A stretch of DNA of 64,000 bases from Sialis fuliginosa. Lineage: Eukaryota > Arthropoda > Insecta > Megaloptera > Sialidae. Location: the NCBI GenBank assembly GCA_961205875.1, contig OY540812.1:15128001-15192000 (forward strand), read 5' to 3'. Below are positions 52,383 through 63,670 of the stretch, piece after piece (the stretch's first letter is position 1; every line of letters begins with the position of its first letter). The notes below the pieces were generated by a model that ran no database searches, was not told where the DNA came from, and saw nothing but the letters and a program-made list of their open reading frames with translations. The position numbers and the translations under genes were made by a program.

Positions 52383-54286
52383 TTAATCTACATCCTCTAC
52401 TGACTGATGACTTTCTTCTGTTTTATTTTTATTCGCTTCTGGAACCCACAAACCAGAATCTACACATCTTTTCATGTGATAGCGTGCTTCTTCTTCACTC
52501 ATTTTAGCTATTGCTTCTTGAAGCATTGAAACATCTTGTGTTTCAAAACATTTTTTCAATTCATCTGGAAGTGTTTCAAATACTTCGACTGGATCTAGTC
52601 CTCCAGGGCCTAATCTTTCAGTACGTTCCTCTTCTTCTACTTCAGCTAAAGCTTCTTGAACTTTTTCTGCGGCACGTTTTCGGATTCTCGCTTTGAATTG
52701 TTTCAATTCATCATCAAATGACATTTTGTATTCTGGTTCCGCTACTTTTATTCTACTGAAGAATGAAGGAACACAAGCACGTGGATGTACTTTCAACTGT
52801 TTTGATAATTCCAAAATGTATTGCATACAGATAGTCTGATGAGCAACATGTTCCATCAAGTCATGTTTCTGAAACAAATATATTTGATATTAATAAAACT
52901 TAAGTGGGGACCAAATATTAGATTATGTTATTAGTTATTTTATTTTATTGAATTTCGAAAATGTCCCGGAACTGTAAATATCGACAAGTCACTGTATCTG
53001 TGAAATCTGATGAACCAAGTTGGTTTTGTAGCAATTCTACGGCATTTTTGACTACTCAAAACGCACATCAACAAAAAAGTTAAACAAAAGTGTTTTAAAA
53101 ATAACACCTATAAATAGTTTTGGTTAATACGGAGAACATGTGTATCCGCTGTCAGATTTGTGAAAAATCACGTATATAATTATTCAGAATAGAGTTGATG
53201 CGCATGAGTCAACATTTTTTACGTTTATTTTATTTGATAGAATTATTTAAAACAGTTTGTTGCGGCGGACATTGAATTTCCGTTTTTAACATAACAAAAA
53301 CTAACCAACCCAAAACTAATCAACTTAATTTTGCCGCAACTAAGGACAGTTAACATGTATTATATAAGAGCATTAACTCTATTCTGAATAACTATACACG
53401 TGATTTTTGACAAATTTTACAGCGGACACTCATGTTCTCTGTATTAACCAGTTTTTAATACACTGTTTTTGTTTTGCTATTTTGGTATTAAACAAGCATA
53501 AAAATATATGCTCCATATTATTAAGTTTCATTAATTATATAGACAAACAAATACCTCTTCCATTTCTAAATTGATACACCAAATTACAAGATAATTTGCT
53601 GTGTTTTCACACACTAATTGCCCATGATCTTGTAAAAATTTCTGCGAATCTTCAAATTTGCGTAATACTCCAAACTGCTTTAATAATTTTTCATTTTCTT
53701 TAATGAATTGTTTCATTCTCTTTTCTCGTTCCTCTTCAGAAAGTTGTTCATCATCTGGTAATGGATCTTTTGTATTTACAATTGTTTTAGTAAATCCTTC
53801 TTTACTGATAGTATCAATATTCCAAGGAGTTGTTTTTTCCTTTATTTTCAATTCTTGTTCTTTCTTTTTAATTTCTTCAGATTTTAATTCTAGTTCTTTC
53901 ATTGTTTTTTGAAGTTCAGCTATTTTGTCGGTATCATTTAAAGCTTCGATTTTAGATTTTAATTCTGACACTTGTTTGTCATGTTGTAATTTCAATTTTT
54001 CAATTTCTTCTGTTTCCTTTTTCTGTTGTTCCATACGCTCTACTCGTGCTTGATGGCGCCATCGAAACAATGATGGTGTGTCAATATTTGGATGAGTTTC
54101 ATCTTCATCATCAGATATCTATTACCATAAATGAAATTATAGTTAACTAAAATCTTATAAGTATCGAACATTTGCTTACTTTTGTATTTAATTACTTAAT
54201 TATATATAGTTATTTTGCAAAATAAGTTTTAATTTTAACCTAAAAATAATTACCTCTATATCTTTCCATTTACTGTAATCAACCAT
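52383..54286 (-). CDS. Cdc37: Hsp90 co-chaperone Cdc37
   Basis: Three exons read on the minus strand: 54,286-54,254; 54,118-53,555; 52,868-52,383. All junctions are phase 0, giving 360 aa (human 378). The product delivers protein kinase clients to Hsp90 in the cytosol. Diagnostic features: N-terminus MVDYSKW; SDDEDETHPN with Ser13 in an acidic CK2-type context and the HPN motif at 20-22; FRWRHQARVERMEQ; a long coiled coil at about 40-120; PWN.DT.SK.GF; the Hsp90-binding middle domain with NYLVIWCI and VAHQTI; and LGPGGLDPVEV and SGLWVP in the C-terminal domain. The gene is tail-to-tail with AMBRA1 and head-to-head with the gustatory receptor. Intron 2 carries a foldback repeat. No sign of damage; the start is fixed by family conservation. 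Confidence 0.97.
53075..53475. mobile_element. Foldback element R4 in Cdc37 intron 2
   Basis: The left arm (GGTTAATACGGAGAACATGT, then TTATTCAGAATAGAGTTGATGC) is mirrored by the right arm (GCATTAACTCTATTCTGAATA, then CATGTTCTCTGTATTAACC), with about 130-bp arms and a GC-richer centre (GTTGCGGCGGAC). A partial copy is at 15,683. Non-coding; it lies wholly within the intron, away from the splice sites. Confidence 0.75.
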
Positions 54287-55878
54287 TTTATAGGATTAAA
54301 CTCTTTTTTAATATCTAGTGAAATTTAGTGAACACTTATTAAGACGTTAATTAACGATAAATTTACAAACTGACAACAATTTCAGGGTATGTAATTTATA
54401 TTAAAACCGTCAGAAATTATTCTGTGCGTCAGAACAGAGCATAGATAATAAACAATCAATTGCGAAGAAGTAATCTAGATTCTAGAATTTTTCATAGAGT
54501 GCTACAGGCCCACTAGAGGGCCAGAGAACTGTAGAGCTGTGCAGGACCCCTATTCTCGAGCTCATTCGAGAATAGGGGCCCTGAGTAGAGAATAAATACA
54601 GAGAATAGATAATATTCTGAGACTTATTAATTTAATAATTTCAGTTATGTATGTGAGAACATATAAAAATTCCTGGGGCCAATGGCGCTTTATACAGTAG
54701 CAGTAGCTAGATATCTGCCTAGTACAGTGATTTTTAAACCTTGTCGACTCACGGATCCCTTAAAACTATAAGGTTTTTTCGGCGAACCTCTTCAAAACCA
54801 ATGGAAGTAACAATTTTGACCTTAAGTGGAGGTTTCAGTCATTTTGGGAGCAGTACATTTTTTTGAAATGAAAATATATTTTTTTTCAAATTCTGAAATT
54901 ATTTAAAAAAATATATTTTTTAATCTGTATTTTTTTCTCAAACTTCTAAGAGAATAATTTGAAAATTTTGAACACCAAAAAAACATTTTTTTATATAAAT
55001 TAAAGTTTCTTTAAAATCTTTTCAGGACACGCGGACTGTCCTTTTCAGTCAAAGCAAAATATTTCGTAAAACATAAAGATATTAAAAAATTAAAATAATT
55101 TCGGGGGGGGGGGAGGCTAAAGAGCTAAAGCTGGGACTACCACGACAAATACTAAAGTCTACAATATCATTTCAAATTTTGGATAAATAGGGAGGGGCGT
55201 TATATTCATATCTAGGCATGTGGGGTATTAAAATATAACAAAACATGCACCTGTAAGTGATTCCAAACAGTTCACGTAGTACGTGCTTCGGAACCCTAAT
55301 GGCATACACTCGTGTGTCTTCACCGATTTTTTATTATTTAGGTACCTTTTCCCTACCTCAATTTTTTTGAAAATTATTACAAAATTTTTAGGTAAATATT
55401 AAAAAATAATTTATACATCAGTTTTAAAAAAAGTTATAGCTACGCAAAATTGTATTTGCTATAATATTTTGATAATAGCAATACAATTTTGTAATACAGT
55501 TTTAATAATATTATTTATACATTTATACATAATGTCGAATTACATTTTATGAAAATTAAATATACCAGCTTTTGCTGATTTTAACCCAGTCTAATTCTTT
55601 GTCGAATGAGACCTTAAAGTCCTGCTAATGGTGTAAGTAGGTTGAAAATCCTAATCGTTGTTAATTATTACGTGCGTTGTATATGTATAATAGCATTCTA
55701 TTAACTATAGTATTGATTAATTGTCAATAGCTAATAACACGTTTAGAGTACAGTATATCAAGTTGATTAATGTTGACTCTTAGATGTAAATACAAAATTC
55801 ATTAAATATCAATAAAACCGACTATAAGCTTAATAGAGTTAGCAGTAACACGAAGAAACACCATCCAAGTACTACATT
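54287..55878. promoter_or_regulatory. Divergent intergenic region, Cdc37 / gustatory receptor
   Basis: About 1.6 kb holding both promoters. It contains a perfect 13-bp hairpin (CCCCTATTCTCGA at 54,547 and its inverse ending at 54,578), a hAT-like left end (CAGTGATTTTTAAACC at about 54,727), a fragment of the 23.5-kb foldback family (about 54,795-54,870), a poly-G run near 55,105 and an R3 copy at about 55,130-55,340. I cannot assign a TATA box or start site for either gene. Confidence 0.5.
55130..55340 (-). repeat. R3 interspersed repeat, inverted copy
   Basis: Inverse of about 1,275-1,520, with GCATACACTCGTGTGTC at its right end matching the inverse of GACATACACGGGTGTATGC, and 'cacgtagtacgtgcttcgg' in between. 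Diverged but collinear. Confidence 0.65.
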
Positions 55879-58800
55879 GTGCGATTCAGAATGTTTCAAA
55901 ATCAAATCAAAGTGTCTCCAGATATAATTGACAGTAATCCTTTTAAAACGAAATCGATATTTCTCGATGTCAAAGGAGCAAGTGCTGTTCCAAATAAAAA
56001 CACCATTCCTGAATCAATCAACTTCGAAGACGAAAAAGAGAAAAAGGAATACGATGACAATGATAATAACGGGATTGTTTACAAGAACACCCTACCAATT
56101 TTAACCACTTTGAAGATAATGGGATGTTTGCCAATCAGTCGTGCCAAGGATGGCAGTATCAAGTTTAAGGTTTTTTCATTAATGATGTTCTATTCTATCA
56201 TTGTCTACGGTTTGGTTCTCACTCACATTGTTTATATTTTAATTAATGGTATTAAAACTAAACAGACATCTGAAGGGAGATTTGAGGAGACAGTCATTGC
56301 TTATTTGTTTGTTGTATATTTAATACCGATTTGTCTAGTACCGATAATGTGGTACGAATCAAGAAAAATCGCTCAATGTTTTAACGATTGGGCTAAATTT
56401 GAGGTAAGATAACTTATTTTTTTTATACAAGATATGTATATTTTTAAAGTTTATAAAGAATTTAAGATGATTATATAATTTTGTAGATTATATTATTCAT
56501 AGCCAAAGGTTCGCGCATCTCCACCATGGTTGCAGTGTAATAGTTTGATTTTAATTTTTTGTTACAAAATATCAATTACAAATTTTTGTCAATACATGCC
56601 TGATACAATTTTTCAATATGAATTGTTGGTTTAGTTACAAAAATATCACAATTAAAAACATTTAATTTTTATTATTTTATTTTTACATACACATTAATAC
56701 ACATGTAGATAATTTTATTGAAAAATATAAATTGTAAATACTTATTATGGGGCTGCTGTAAATCAATTACCCGATAGCCTCAACATATTCCAAGGTATTA
56801 AACTTTATAATAGTGAAAGTCCCATAAATATCAGTTCAGTAGTTTTTGTGTCAAATCTGAAAAATAAAGTCTGACACATTTTTTTAAAACTTCATATCAA
56901 AATGGAGTCTGTTGCCTGAAAACAATGTACCTATATACACAGTGGCGTATTTACCATGGGGCCATAGGGGCCATGGCCTAGGGCGGCAGGTTGAGAGGGG
57001 CGGTAGATTCTTTAGTTTTTTTTAGTTTAATACAGAATATTCAAAAAAAAAAGAAGACAAAAAATTAGTAGTGCGACTAAAAAAAAGGTCCTCAGTTTTT
57101 AATTTATATTATATTTTGTTCTACATCACTTGTAAATCACTTTTCAGTTCATATAGTAATTCTGACTTCTATCAAAAATAAATTATATTTTCCATTGGTA
57201 GAGGGGCGGCAATTTTTTTTTACCCAGGGCGGCACTTAACGTAAATCCGCCACTGTATATACATAGATTCAAAAATTTATATTTATTATTTATATGTAGT
57301 ATTTTTACTATATAGAGAGTAATAGAGCCTACAGATTTTTTTATATTAGTATTGATATTTATTTATGTAGATAACGTTAACGTTGAAAATTATATTTTTT
57401 CGCTGAAAGTGAAATTAGTCCAATTAATCTTCAGTTTGAATTCAGTTTGAACATTGATGAAAATTAATCTAGTCAATATTTTGCAATTAAATCCTATTGT
57501 AAATGGGTTTAGATATTATTGTGGTTTTAAGTTTAACGTCAATTGATACACACAAAACCACGGATGTTCCTCTTTACCTTTCCAACATAATCATACATAA
57601 TGCAGTTGACTAAATTTATGAAATATACTATATATGTATAATAATATTAAATGTTATTTGATTTCTATTTAAGTTATTAATTTCAGGATAATTACAAGAT
57701 AATAACAGGAAGACCATTACCAATTAATTTAAGAAGTAAATCTCTTTGGCTATCAGTTATGCTACCTTTTATATCAACAGCAGCTGCAATGACAAATCAC
57801 GTCACCATGGTGAACTTCAACGTGGTCCAGTCTATTCCATATTGTTTCTTAGCTATATTCATTTACGTTGTTGGTGGTATTTGGTATTTAATTTGCGAAA
57901 TAATCGGGACATCGGCAATATACTTATCTGAAGATTTTCAGAAAGCTTTAAAATTTGTCGGCCCAGCATCAATTATATCTGAATACAGAGCTTTATGGTT
58001 AAGACTAAGCAAACTTACTGGTGATACTGCTGTTTCATTGGCATACTCTTTAATATTTTTGTGCTTGTATTTATTTTTTGTCATAACTCTATCTATATAC
58101 GGTCTGATGTCACAGATACAATCTGGTTTCGGCACTAAAGATATTGGCTTGACTGTAACGGCTCTATCAAGCATTGCTCTGCTGTTCTTTCTTTGCGATG
58201 AGGCTCATTATGCCGCACAATGCGTAAGATAATATTTTAGTTTATGTATAATAAAAATAACAAGAAATTTACATCCATATTATACAATTTATGCAAGTTG
58301 TTTTTTCGGTTTATAAAAGTATTATGTTTACAAAATATAATCAAGAGTAGACTCTTATTAACTATTATAAATTATATTTTAATAACTTTTAGTAAATAGT
58401 ACCAATAGGCAAGTTAAATGAATACATTTTTATTTATATTTTAGGTACGAGTTAAATTTCAAAAAAAATTATTGACTGTTGAAATTGCATGGATGAATTT
58501 AGATGCACAAACTGAGGTATGTATTTTCCCTCAATTTTTTTCTAGGAAAAAAGGAGTAATAATAGTTATATACTAATTACCGCACCCGACTTCACGAACA
58601 ATATGTATCTTATATTATTAGCATAGCGGAACTAGAGAAATAGGTTACGCTATTATCATGAAGGAGAAAGAATAAAAAGACAGATATTTGTCAGATAACT
58701 GTCGTTCGTGAAACTGGGTATTAGTGTTAAATATTAATATGAAATAATTATATTATGAAATATTAAATAATTTAAAAAATATTTGTAGATTAATATGTTT

Positions 58801-59098
58801 TTAAAAGCGACAGATCTCAATCCAACTGATATTAGTCTTGATGGATTTTATGACGTTAACAGAGGTCTCTTTAAATCTGTGAGTAAATATTTATGCATTA
58901 CTGAAGTACACTTTTATAATTGCAATTATTAAGTAGTGGAAATATTTGTGCAATAAATACATGTGTTTAATGACGGAATTTTCTGCACTATTTTAGCTCC
59001 TTGCAACAATGGTCACATATTTAGTTGTGCTGCTACAGTTTCAGATTAGTTTACCAGAGGGCGGAAGTTTGAGTAGCTCTAATATCACAACGACATAA
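55879..59098 (+). CDS. Gustatory receptor, carbon-dioxide-receptor-like
   Basis: Five exons: 55,879-56,403; 57,687-58,223; 58,445-58,516; 58,789-58,878; 58,997-59,098. All introns are phase 0, giving 441 aa. Seven hydrophobic segments lie at about 98-122, 138-158, 196-212, 225-250, 289-315, 328-350 and 410-428, preceded by a polar, acidic N-terminus of about 70 aa. The last segment has TYLVVLLQF, the TYhhhhhQF signature of insect gustatory receptors. In this family the N-terminus is cytosolic and the protein forms a ligand-gated cation channel in sensory neuron membranes. The LKIMGCLPISR stretch after the N-terminus and NPTDISLDGFYDVNRGLF before TM7 recall Gr21a/Gr63a-type CO2 receptors; a sugar receptor or divergent Gr is the alternative. 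A second ATG at 55,891 is possible. Intron 1 holds a hAT MITE, and a retroelement lies about 50 bp past the stop. Confidence 0.88.
56940..57255. mobile_element. hAT MITE in gustatory receptor intron 1
   Basis: The ends CAGTGGCGTATTTAC and the inverse GTAAATCCGCCACTG are flanked by the perfect octamer TATATACA (56,932-56,939 and 57,256-57,263). The subterminal regions are GGGGC-rich ('aggggcggtag', 'gaggggcggcaat'). 316 bp, non-coding, well away from the splice sites. Confidence 0.93.
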
Positions 59099-59117
59099 AA
59101 GTAATTGCATTTTCTTG

Positions 59118-59120
<3 letters not shown>

Positions 59121-59152
<32 letters not shown>
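59121..59152. repeat. (TA)16 microsatellite at the retroelement boundary
   Basis: A pure TA run directly abuts the 3' end of the Penelope-like element (the first bases of the element also read TATATTAG). It may be the insertion target or a simple-repeat tail made during insertion. Confidence 0.9.
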
Positions 59153-59156
<4 letters not shown>

Positions 59157-60180
59157 TATTCATATATATGACCATCTTGATATTATTTAAATATACCTAT
59201 TTTGTAGGGGTTTTTTTTCAGGTCAAAATATTAATTAAAGAACTAAACCAATGTTCAAATCATTTTAATTAATAGCGCTTATTTAATTTTCAACATTTTT
59301 GTCTTCATCAGAAATTAACAAATTATCACTATAAGAAATCATAAACATAAGTAAGTAACATAAGCAGATGAACAAGATATTTCTAGATGTAAACATATTT
59401 TTTTTTTTTACTTACAATTTAAACAGTAATTGGTGTGTACATTTGTATGTAGTAAAAGATGCATAATTACATCAAAAAAATTTTTTTTTTTATTTTTTAA
59501 TATTAAAAAGTACCCATTCTTGTACAAAAGACTAAAAATATGTAAATGTGATATCAAACAGATAAAACAATATATAAAAACAATTTTTTTTAAAAATTAA
59601 AACTTAAAATTTAGTTTAAAAACGTTAAAAATTAATAAAATTCGTATCACATTATATCACATGTTGAAAAGTATTTATAATAAGATAAAGCTTAATTAAA
59701 CAAGAAACATCAATTGTTTTTACTTAAAAATAGTTACAAATTTATTATACAAACATGAAAAAAAAAAAAGAAATAAAATTACTAGTGTTTCAATGAACGA
59801 AAAGCACTAGTATTACAAACTTAATTATATTTATTTACATCTATGGAAAACAAAAATCTTATCTATGTTAAATGTCAATTTTAAGTACAAGGTAACCTAG
59901 AAAAATTTTTTTTTAAAAATTAATAAAAGAGAGAAAAAAAGGAACATAAAACCATCAAAATCAAACTAAAACATATACCTAATCAAACAAAAATGAAAAA
60001 AGATAAAATTAATAGAAAAACCAAAAAATGGCATACAATACAAGCAAAAAGAAACGTAGAAAAAAGAAGAAAGAGGAAAAAAGAAAATTTATTTAATTAA
60101 ATTTAGATATGATTCTTTTAGGTGATTAAGATTTTCTCTAGAGTTAAGACATTTAGGTTCTTTTAAGATATGTAACGATT
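59149..60180 (-). repeat. Downstream pseudo-LTR of the PLE
   Basis: Direct repeat of 62,732-63,762 at an offset of 3,583 bp at its start and 3,582 at its end, owing to one extra A in the run at about 59,758-59,769. It includes the last ~30 codons of the ORF (to the stop at 60,089), an A/T-rich 3' region and a hammerhead-like motif near its end. Confidence 0.93.
59256..59325 (-). ncRNA. Hammerhead-ribozyme-like motif, downstream copy
   Basis: Read on the minus strand: core CTGATGA (59,311-59,305), a short irregular stem II, GAA (59,291-59,289), stem III AATTAA pairing with TTAATT (59,290-59,285 with 59,272-59,267), then A at 59,266 as the cleavage residue (UUA triplet). Stem I is weak (ATTT with AAAT plus wobble pairs). 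Hammerheads in the terminal repeats of PLEs are an established finding. The core residues are intact; the poor stem I and stem II leave doubt about activity. Confidence 0.45.
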
Positions 60181-62758
60181 CACTAAGTAATCTTTTTTTT
60201 AAAATAGGCTGAAAATCTAAAATTTCAACATCACCATATTCAACTTCGTGACCAGTCTGTTGTATATGGGTACGAAGTGCAGTAACTTCATTTTTAGCAT
60301 ATTTATGACTGTTGATTCTCTTTTGCAAGTATTGTTTAGATTGCCCTAAGTAAGAATAATCACAAGAACATTTAAGTTTATAAATAACGTTAGAACATTT
60401 CATCTTATCAGTTTTATTTTTCAATTTAGAATAAAAAATTTTTGTAGTATACTTATTTTTGTTTATCATTTTTATATTATGTCCTGAAACAACTCTTTTC
60501 ATTTTTTCAGATAAAATAGGTATATACGGGAATGAAAAATATATTTGATCATCATAAGAGTAATTGGAATTATCTGCAACAGCCAAATTTTTACTATTTT
60601 TATTATGTCCATAAAGTATACTTTTGAGTCTATTATTTATAGTGTTTTTAAGAAAATTAATGGGATAACCATTTAATAAGAAAATATTGTAAACTTTGTT
60701 GAGTATTTGACTTCTATATTTAAAATTAGTGAATTTAATTGCCCGGTCTAAAATAGCAGTAATAACATTACGTTTATGTTCAATAGAGGAATTAGAATTG
60801 TAGTTCAAATATCTAGCGGACCAGGTAGGTTTGGTATACCATATGGTTTCAACTTTATTATGTTTATTAATCAAAATTTTAATATCTAGAAAACTAATTT
60901 CTCTATTTTGATTTTCAAGTTCATAAGTAAATTGTAATCTATTATGAAAAGAATTAAAGCTATTGCATAAAGTTTCAATTTTATCCGAAGGTATTGCTGT
61001 AATGATGTCATCAACATATCTTTTAAAAAAAGGAATCTCATAATCTACATTTTTCAAAACAGAATCTTGTAGTTCGTTCATAATAATATCAGCCAAAACA
61101 ACAGATAGAGATGAACCCATAGGTGCTCCATAAATTTGTGAATAAAATTGATTTTTAAACTGGAAATATGACGTATTGCAACAAAATTTCAAACCATCAA
61201 TAAAATCGTCCTTCTCAATATTAGTGTATTTTTTTATTTCTTCCCATTTATTAGTGATAATCTCAATAGTAGTATCAATAGGTATGTTAGTAAACAATGA
61301 TTTAACATCAAGTGAAATTAATTTATATTTATTAGGTATATGAAAATCTTTAATAAATTCATGGAATTCCCACGAGTCTTTCACGGTATTATTATTAGCA
61401 GTAATATTTTTTAAAATATCAGAGAAAAATTTTGACAATTTTTGTTGTGGGCTATTATATGAAGCAACTATAGGTCTGACAGGATTATTTACTTTATGTA
61501 ATTTTATCAACCCGTAAATTTGTGGAGGAGTACTATTATGCACTTTAAGTTGGTTACTCAAATTTTGATCAATATAACCCATTTCATAAAATTTTTGAAT
61601 AATGTTATTGTTTTTGTTCTGGAAAATATTAGTGGGGTCTTTATGTATTTTAAGATATGTTTCACCATCATTTAACAGCTCATACATTTTATTATCATAA
61701 TCTACTTTATCGATCAATACGGTTTTATTAGTTTTATCAGCACGAATCACTTTGATATTTTCATTCTCCTTAAAAAACTTCCTTGCATCAGAAACATCCT
61801 TAATTAGAGAACAATTATATTTATTATTCAAAAAATTGTTTTTTTTCATGTTATCCTTGTACTGATTAACATTATATATAAATTTATTTCTAATTAAGTT
61901 TTTTTCATTTTCATCTAGGTTGTCAATACCATATTCAAATGAAATAATCATATCATTGATAGGTAGATTATTATTATTATAGGGTAAATTGAAATTTGAT
62001 CCAAGTTTTAATAAATTGTTAATATTATCTGGTATCTTGTTAGAGGTTAAATTAACAACAAAATTCTCCTCATTGTGTTTAAGAGGGTTAAATTCAATAT
62101 CTATTGGTAGCTTACAATTATATTTGTTATTATATTTAGAAACATGGTTATTACTTATTATTAAATTTCTATTTTTATTATTATTATAGTTATCTACTAT
62201 CTGTTTAGAACTATTGATACAATTATTAATATATTGGTTTTCATTAACCATGGCTTCAGACTTCAATTTATTAAATTTATTAATGACAACATTAATTGAT
62301 TTATAATAAGTAAATTGATAAATAGAACTTTCAATGAAAAAAACTTGTTGTAAATCAGATATAGTGAGATATTGTTTTAGCAAACTATGACATTCATTAA
62401 TACAATTTTTGTTATTTTTTAAATTACTAAAGGTTTCTGAAATTAACAGATTTAATAGCTTGTACTTAAAATTATTTAAAATATTGTTATATCTATGTTT
62501 ATTGCTATTATTACTTAAAGAAATAAAGTTTTTTTTATTATCAAATTTACTATTCATAAATTTAGGAAAAAGATTATTCTTTTTACAACTTATAAGGAAA
62601 AATTTTTTTATATCTAGTCTTGCCTTTGCACTATATAATTTTCTTACTTGTTTCATTCTATCTTGGATGTCTTCATTTTTATATTTGTTGAGTAGAGAGT
62701 TCATATTACACTTATCATCCCCAGTGTTTTTTATATTAGTATTCATATATATGACCAT
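60089..62758 (-). CDS. Penelope-like reverse transcriptase with C-terminal GIY-YIG endonuclease
   Basis: 889 aa, uninterrupted. The N-terminal ~330 residues are N/K-rich without a named domain. The reverse transcriptase spans about 330-660: SLDVKSLFTNIPI at 482 (motif A), GAPMGSS at 544 (motif B), catalytic YVDD at 581-584, EISFLDIKI at about 620. The endonuclease spans about 785-865: VIYKL at 791, SYLGQS at 802, Arg814, Glu860 in LSESLHI, with Cys788/797/799 and His818/831/837 as possible metal ligands. In this family the nuclease nicks the target DNA and the reverse transcriptase copies element RNA onto the nick. The chosen ATG lies in the upstream direct repeat, 27 bp inside its edge; Met5 and Met19 are alternatives. 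High Asn/Lys content follows the element's AT richness. Confidence 0.95.
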   Translation of the reverse strand: MVIYMNTNIKNTGDDKCNMNSLLNKYKNEDIQDRMKQVRKLYSAKARLDIKKFFLISCKKNNLFPKFMNSKFDNKKNFISLSNNSNKHRYNNILNNFKYKLLNLLISETFSNLKNNKNCINECHSLLKQYLTISDLQQVFFIESSIYQFTYYKSINVVINKFNKLKSEAMVNENQYINNCINSSKQIVDNYNNNKNRNLIISNNHVSKYNNKYNCKLPIDIEFNPLKHNEENFVVNLTSNKIPDNINNLLKLGSNFNLPYNNNNLPINDMIISFEYGIDNLDENEKNLIRNKFIYNVNQYKDNMKKNNFLNNKYNCSLIKDVSDARKFFKENENIKVIRADKTNKTVLIDKVDYDNKMYELLNDGETYLKIHKDPTNIFQNKNNNIIQKFYEMGYIDQNLSNQLKVHNSTPPQIYGLIKLHKVNNPVRPIVASYNSPQQKLSKFFSDILKNITANNNTVKDSWEFHEFIKDFHIPNKYKLISLDVKSLFTNIPIDTTIEIITNKWEEIKKYTNIEKDDFIDGLKFCCNTSYFQFKNQFYSQIYGAPMGSSLSVVLADIIMNELQDSVLKNVDYEIPFFKRYVDDIITAIPSDKIETLCNSFNSFHNRLQFTYELENQNREISFLDIKILINKHNKVETIWYTKPTWSARYLNYNSNSSIEHKRNVITAILDRAIKFTNFKYRSQILNKVYNIFLLNGYPINFLKNTINNRLKSILYGHNKNSKNLAVADNSNYSYDDQIYFSFPYIPILSEKMKRVVSGHNIKMINKNKYTTKIFYSKLKNKTDKMKCSNVIYKLKCSCDYSYLGQSKQYLQKRINSHKYAKNEVTALRTHIQQTGHEVEYGDVEILDFQPILKKRLLSESLHILKEPKCLNSRENLNHLKESYLNLIK

Positions 62759-62838
62759 CTTGATATTATTTAAATATACCTATTTTGTAGGGGTTTTTTT
62801 TCAGGTCAAAATATTAATTAAAGAACTAAACCAATGTT

Positions 62839-62908
62839 CAAATCATTTTAATTAATAGCGCTTATTTAATTTTCAACATTTTTGTCTTCATCAGAAATTA
62901 ACAAATTA
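62839..62908 (-). ncRNA. Hammerhead-ribozyme-like motif, upstream copy
   Basis: Identical to the motif at 59,256-59,325, with CTGATGA at 62,894-62,888. It lies about 80-150 nt upstream of the ORF start codon, so cleavage would define the 5' end of an mRNA-like product. Confidence 0.45.
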
Positions 62909-63670
62909 TCACTATAAGAAATCATAAACATAAGTAAGTAACATAAGCAGATGAACAAGATATTTCTAGATGTAAACATATTTTTTTTTTTTACTTACAA
63001 TTTAAACAGTAATTGGTGTGTACATTTGTATGTAGTAAAAGATGCATAATTACATCAAAAAAATTTTTTTTTTTATTTTTTAATATTAAAAAGTACCCAT
63101 TCTTGTACAAAAGACTAAAAATATGTAAATGTGATATCAAACAGATAAAACAATATATAAAAACAATTTTTTTTAAAAATTAAAACTTAAAATTTAGTTT
63201 AAAAACGTTAAAAATTAATAAAATTCGTATCACATTATATCACATGTTGAAAAGTATTTATAATAAGATAAAGCTTAATTAAACAAGAAACATCAATTGT
63301 TTTTACTTAAAAATAGTTACAAATTTATTATACAAACATGAAAAAAAAAAAGAAATAAAATTACTAGTGTTTCAATGAACGAAAAGCACTAGTATTACAA
63401 ACTTAATTATATTTATTTACATCTATGGAAAACAAAAATCTTATCTATGTTAAATGTCAATTTTAAGTACAAGGTAACCTAGAAAAATTTTTTTTTAAAA
63501 ATTAATAAAAGAGAGAAAAAAAGGAACATAAAACCATCAAAATCAAACTAAAACATATACCTAATCAAACAAAAATGAAAAAAGATAAAATTAATAGAAA
63601 AACCAAAAAATGGCATACAATACAAGCAAAAAGAAACGTAGAAAAAAGAAGAAAGAGGAAAAAAGAAAAT

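Noticed and set aside
54727-55100. hAT element starting CAGTGATTTTTAAACC
   Set aside because: Only a left end is recognisable; there is no inverted right end or duplication, so it is mentioned only as part of the intergenic region.
62409-62855. 148-codon ORF on the plus strand
   Set aside because: Antisense to the Penelope ORF; the Leu/Phe-rich translation is the complement of its Asn/Lys-rich codons.
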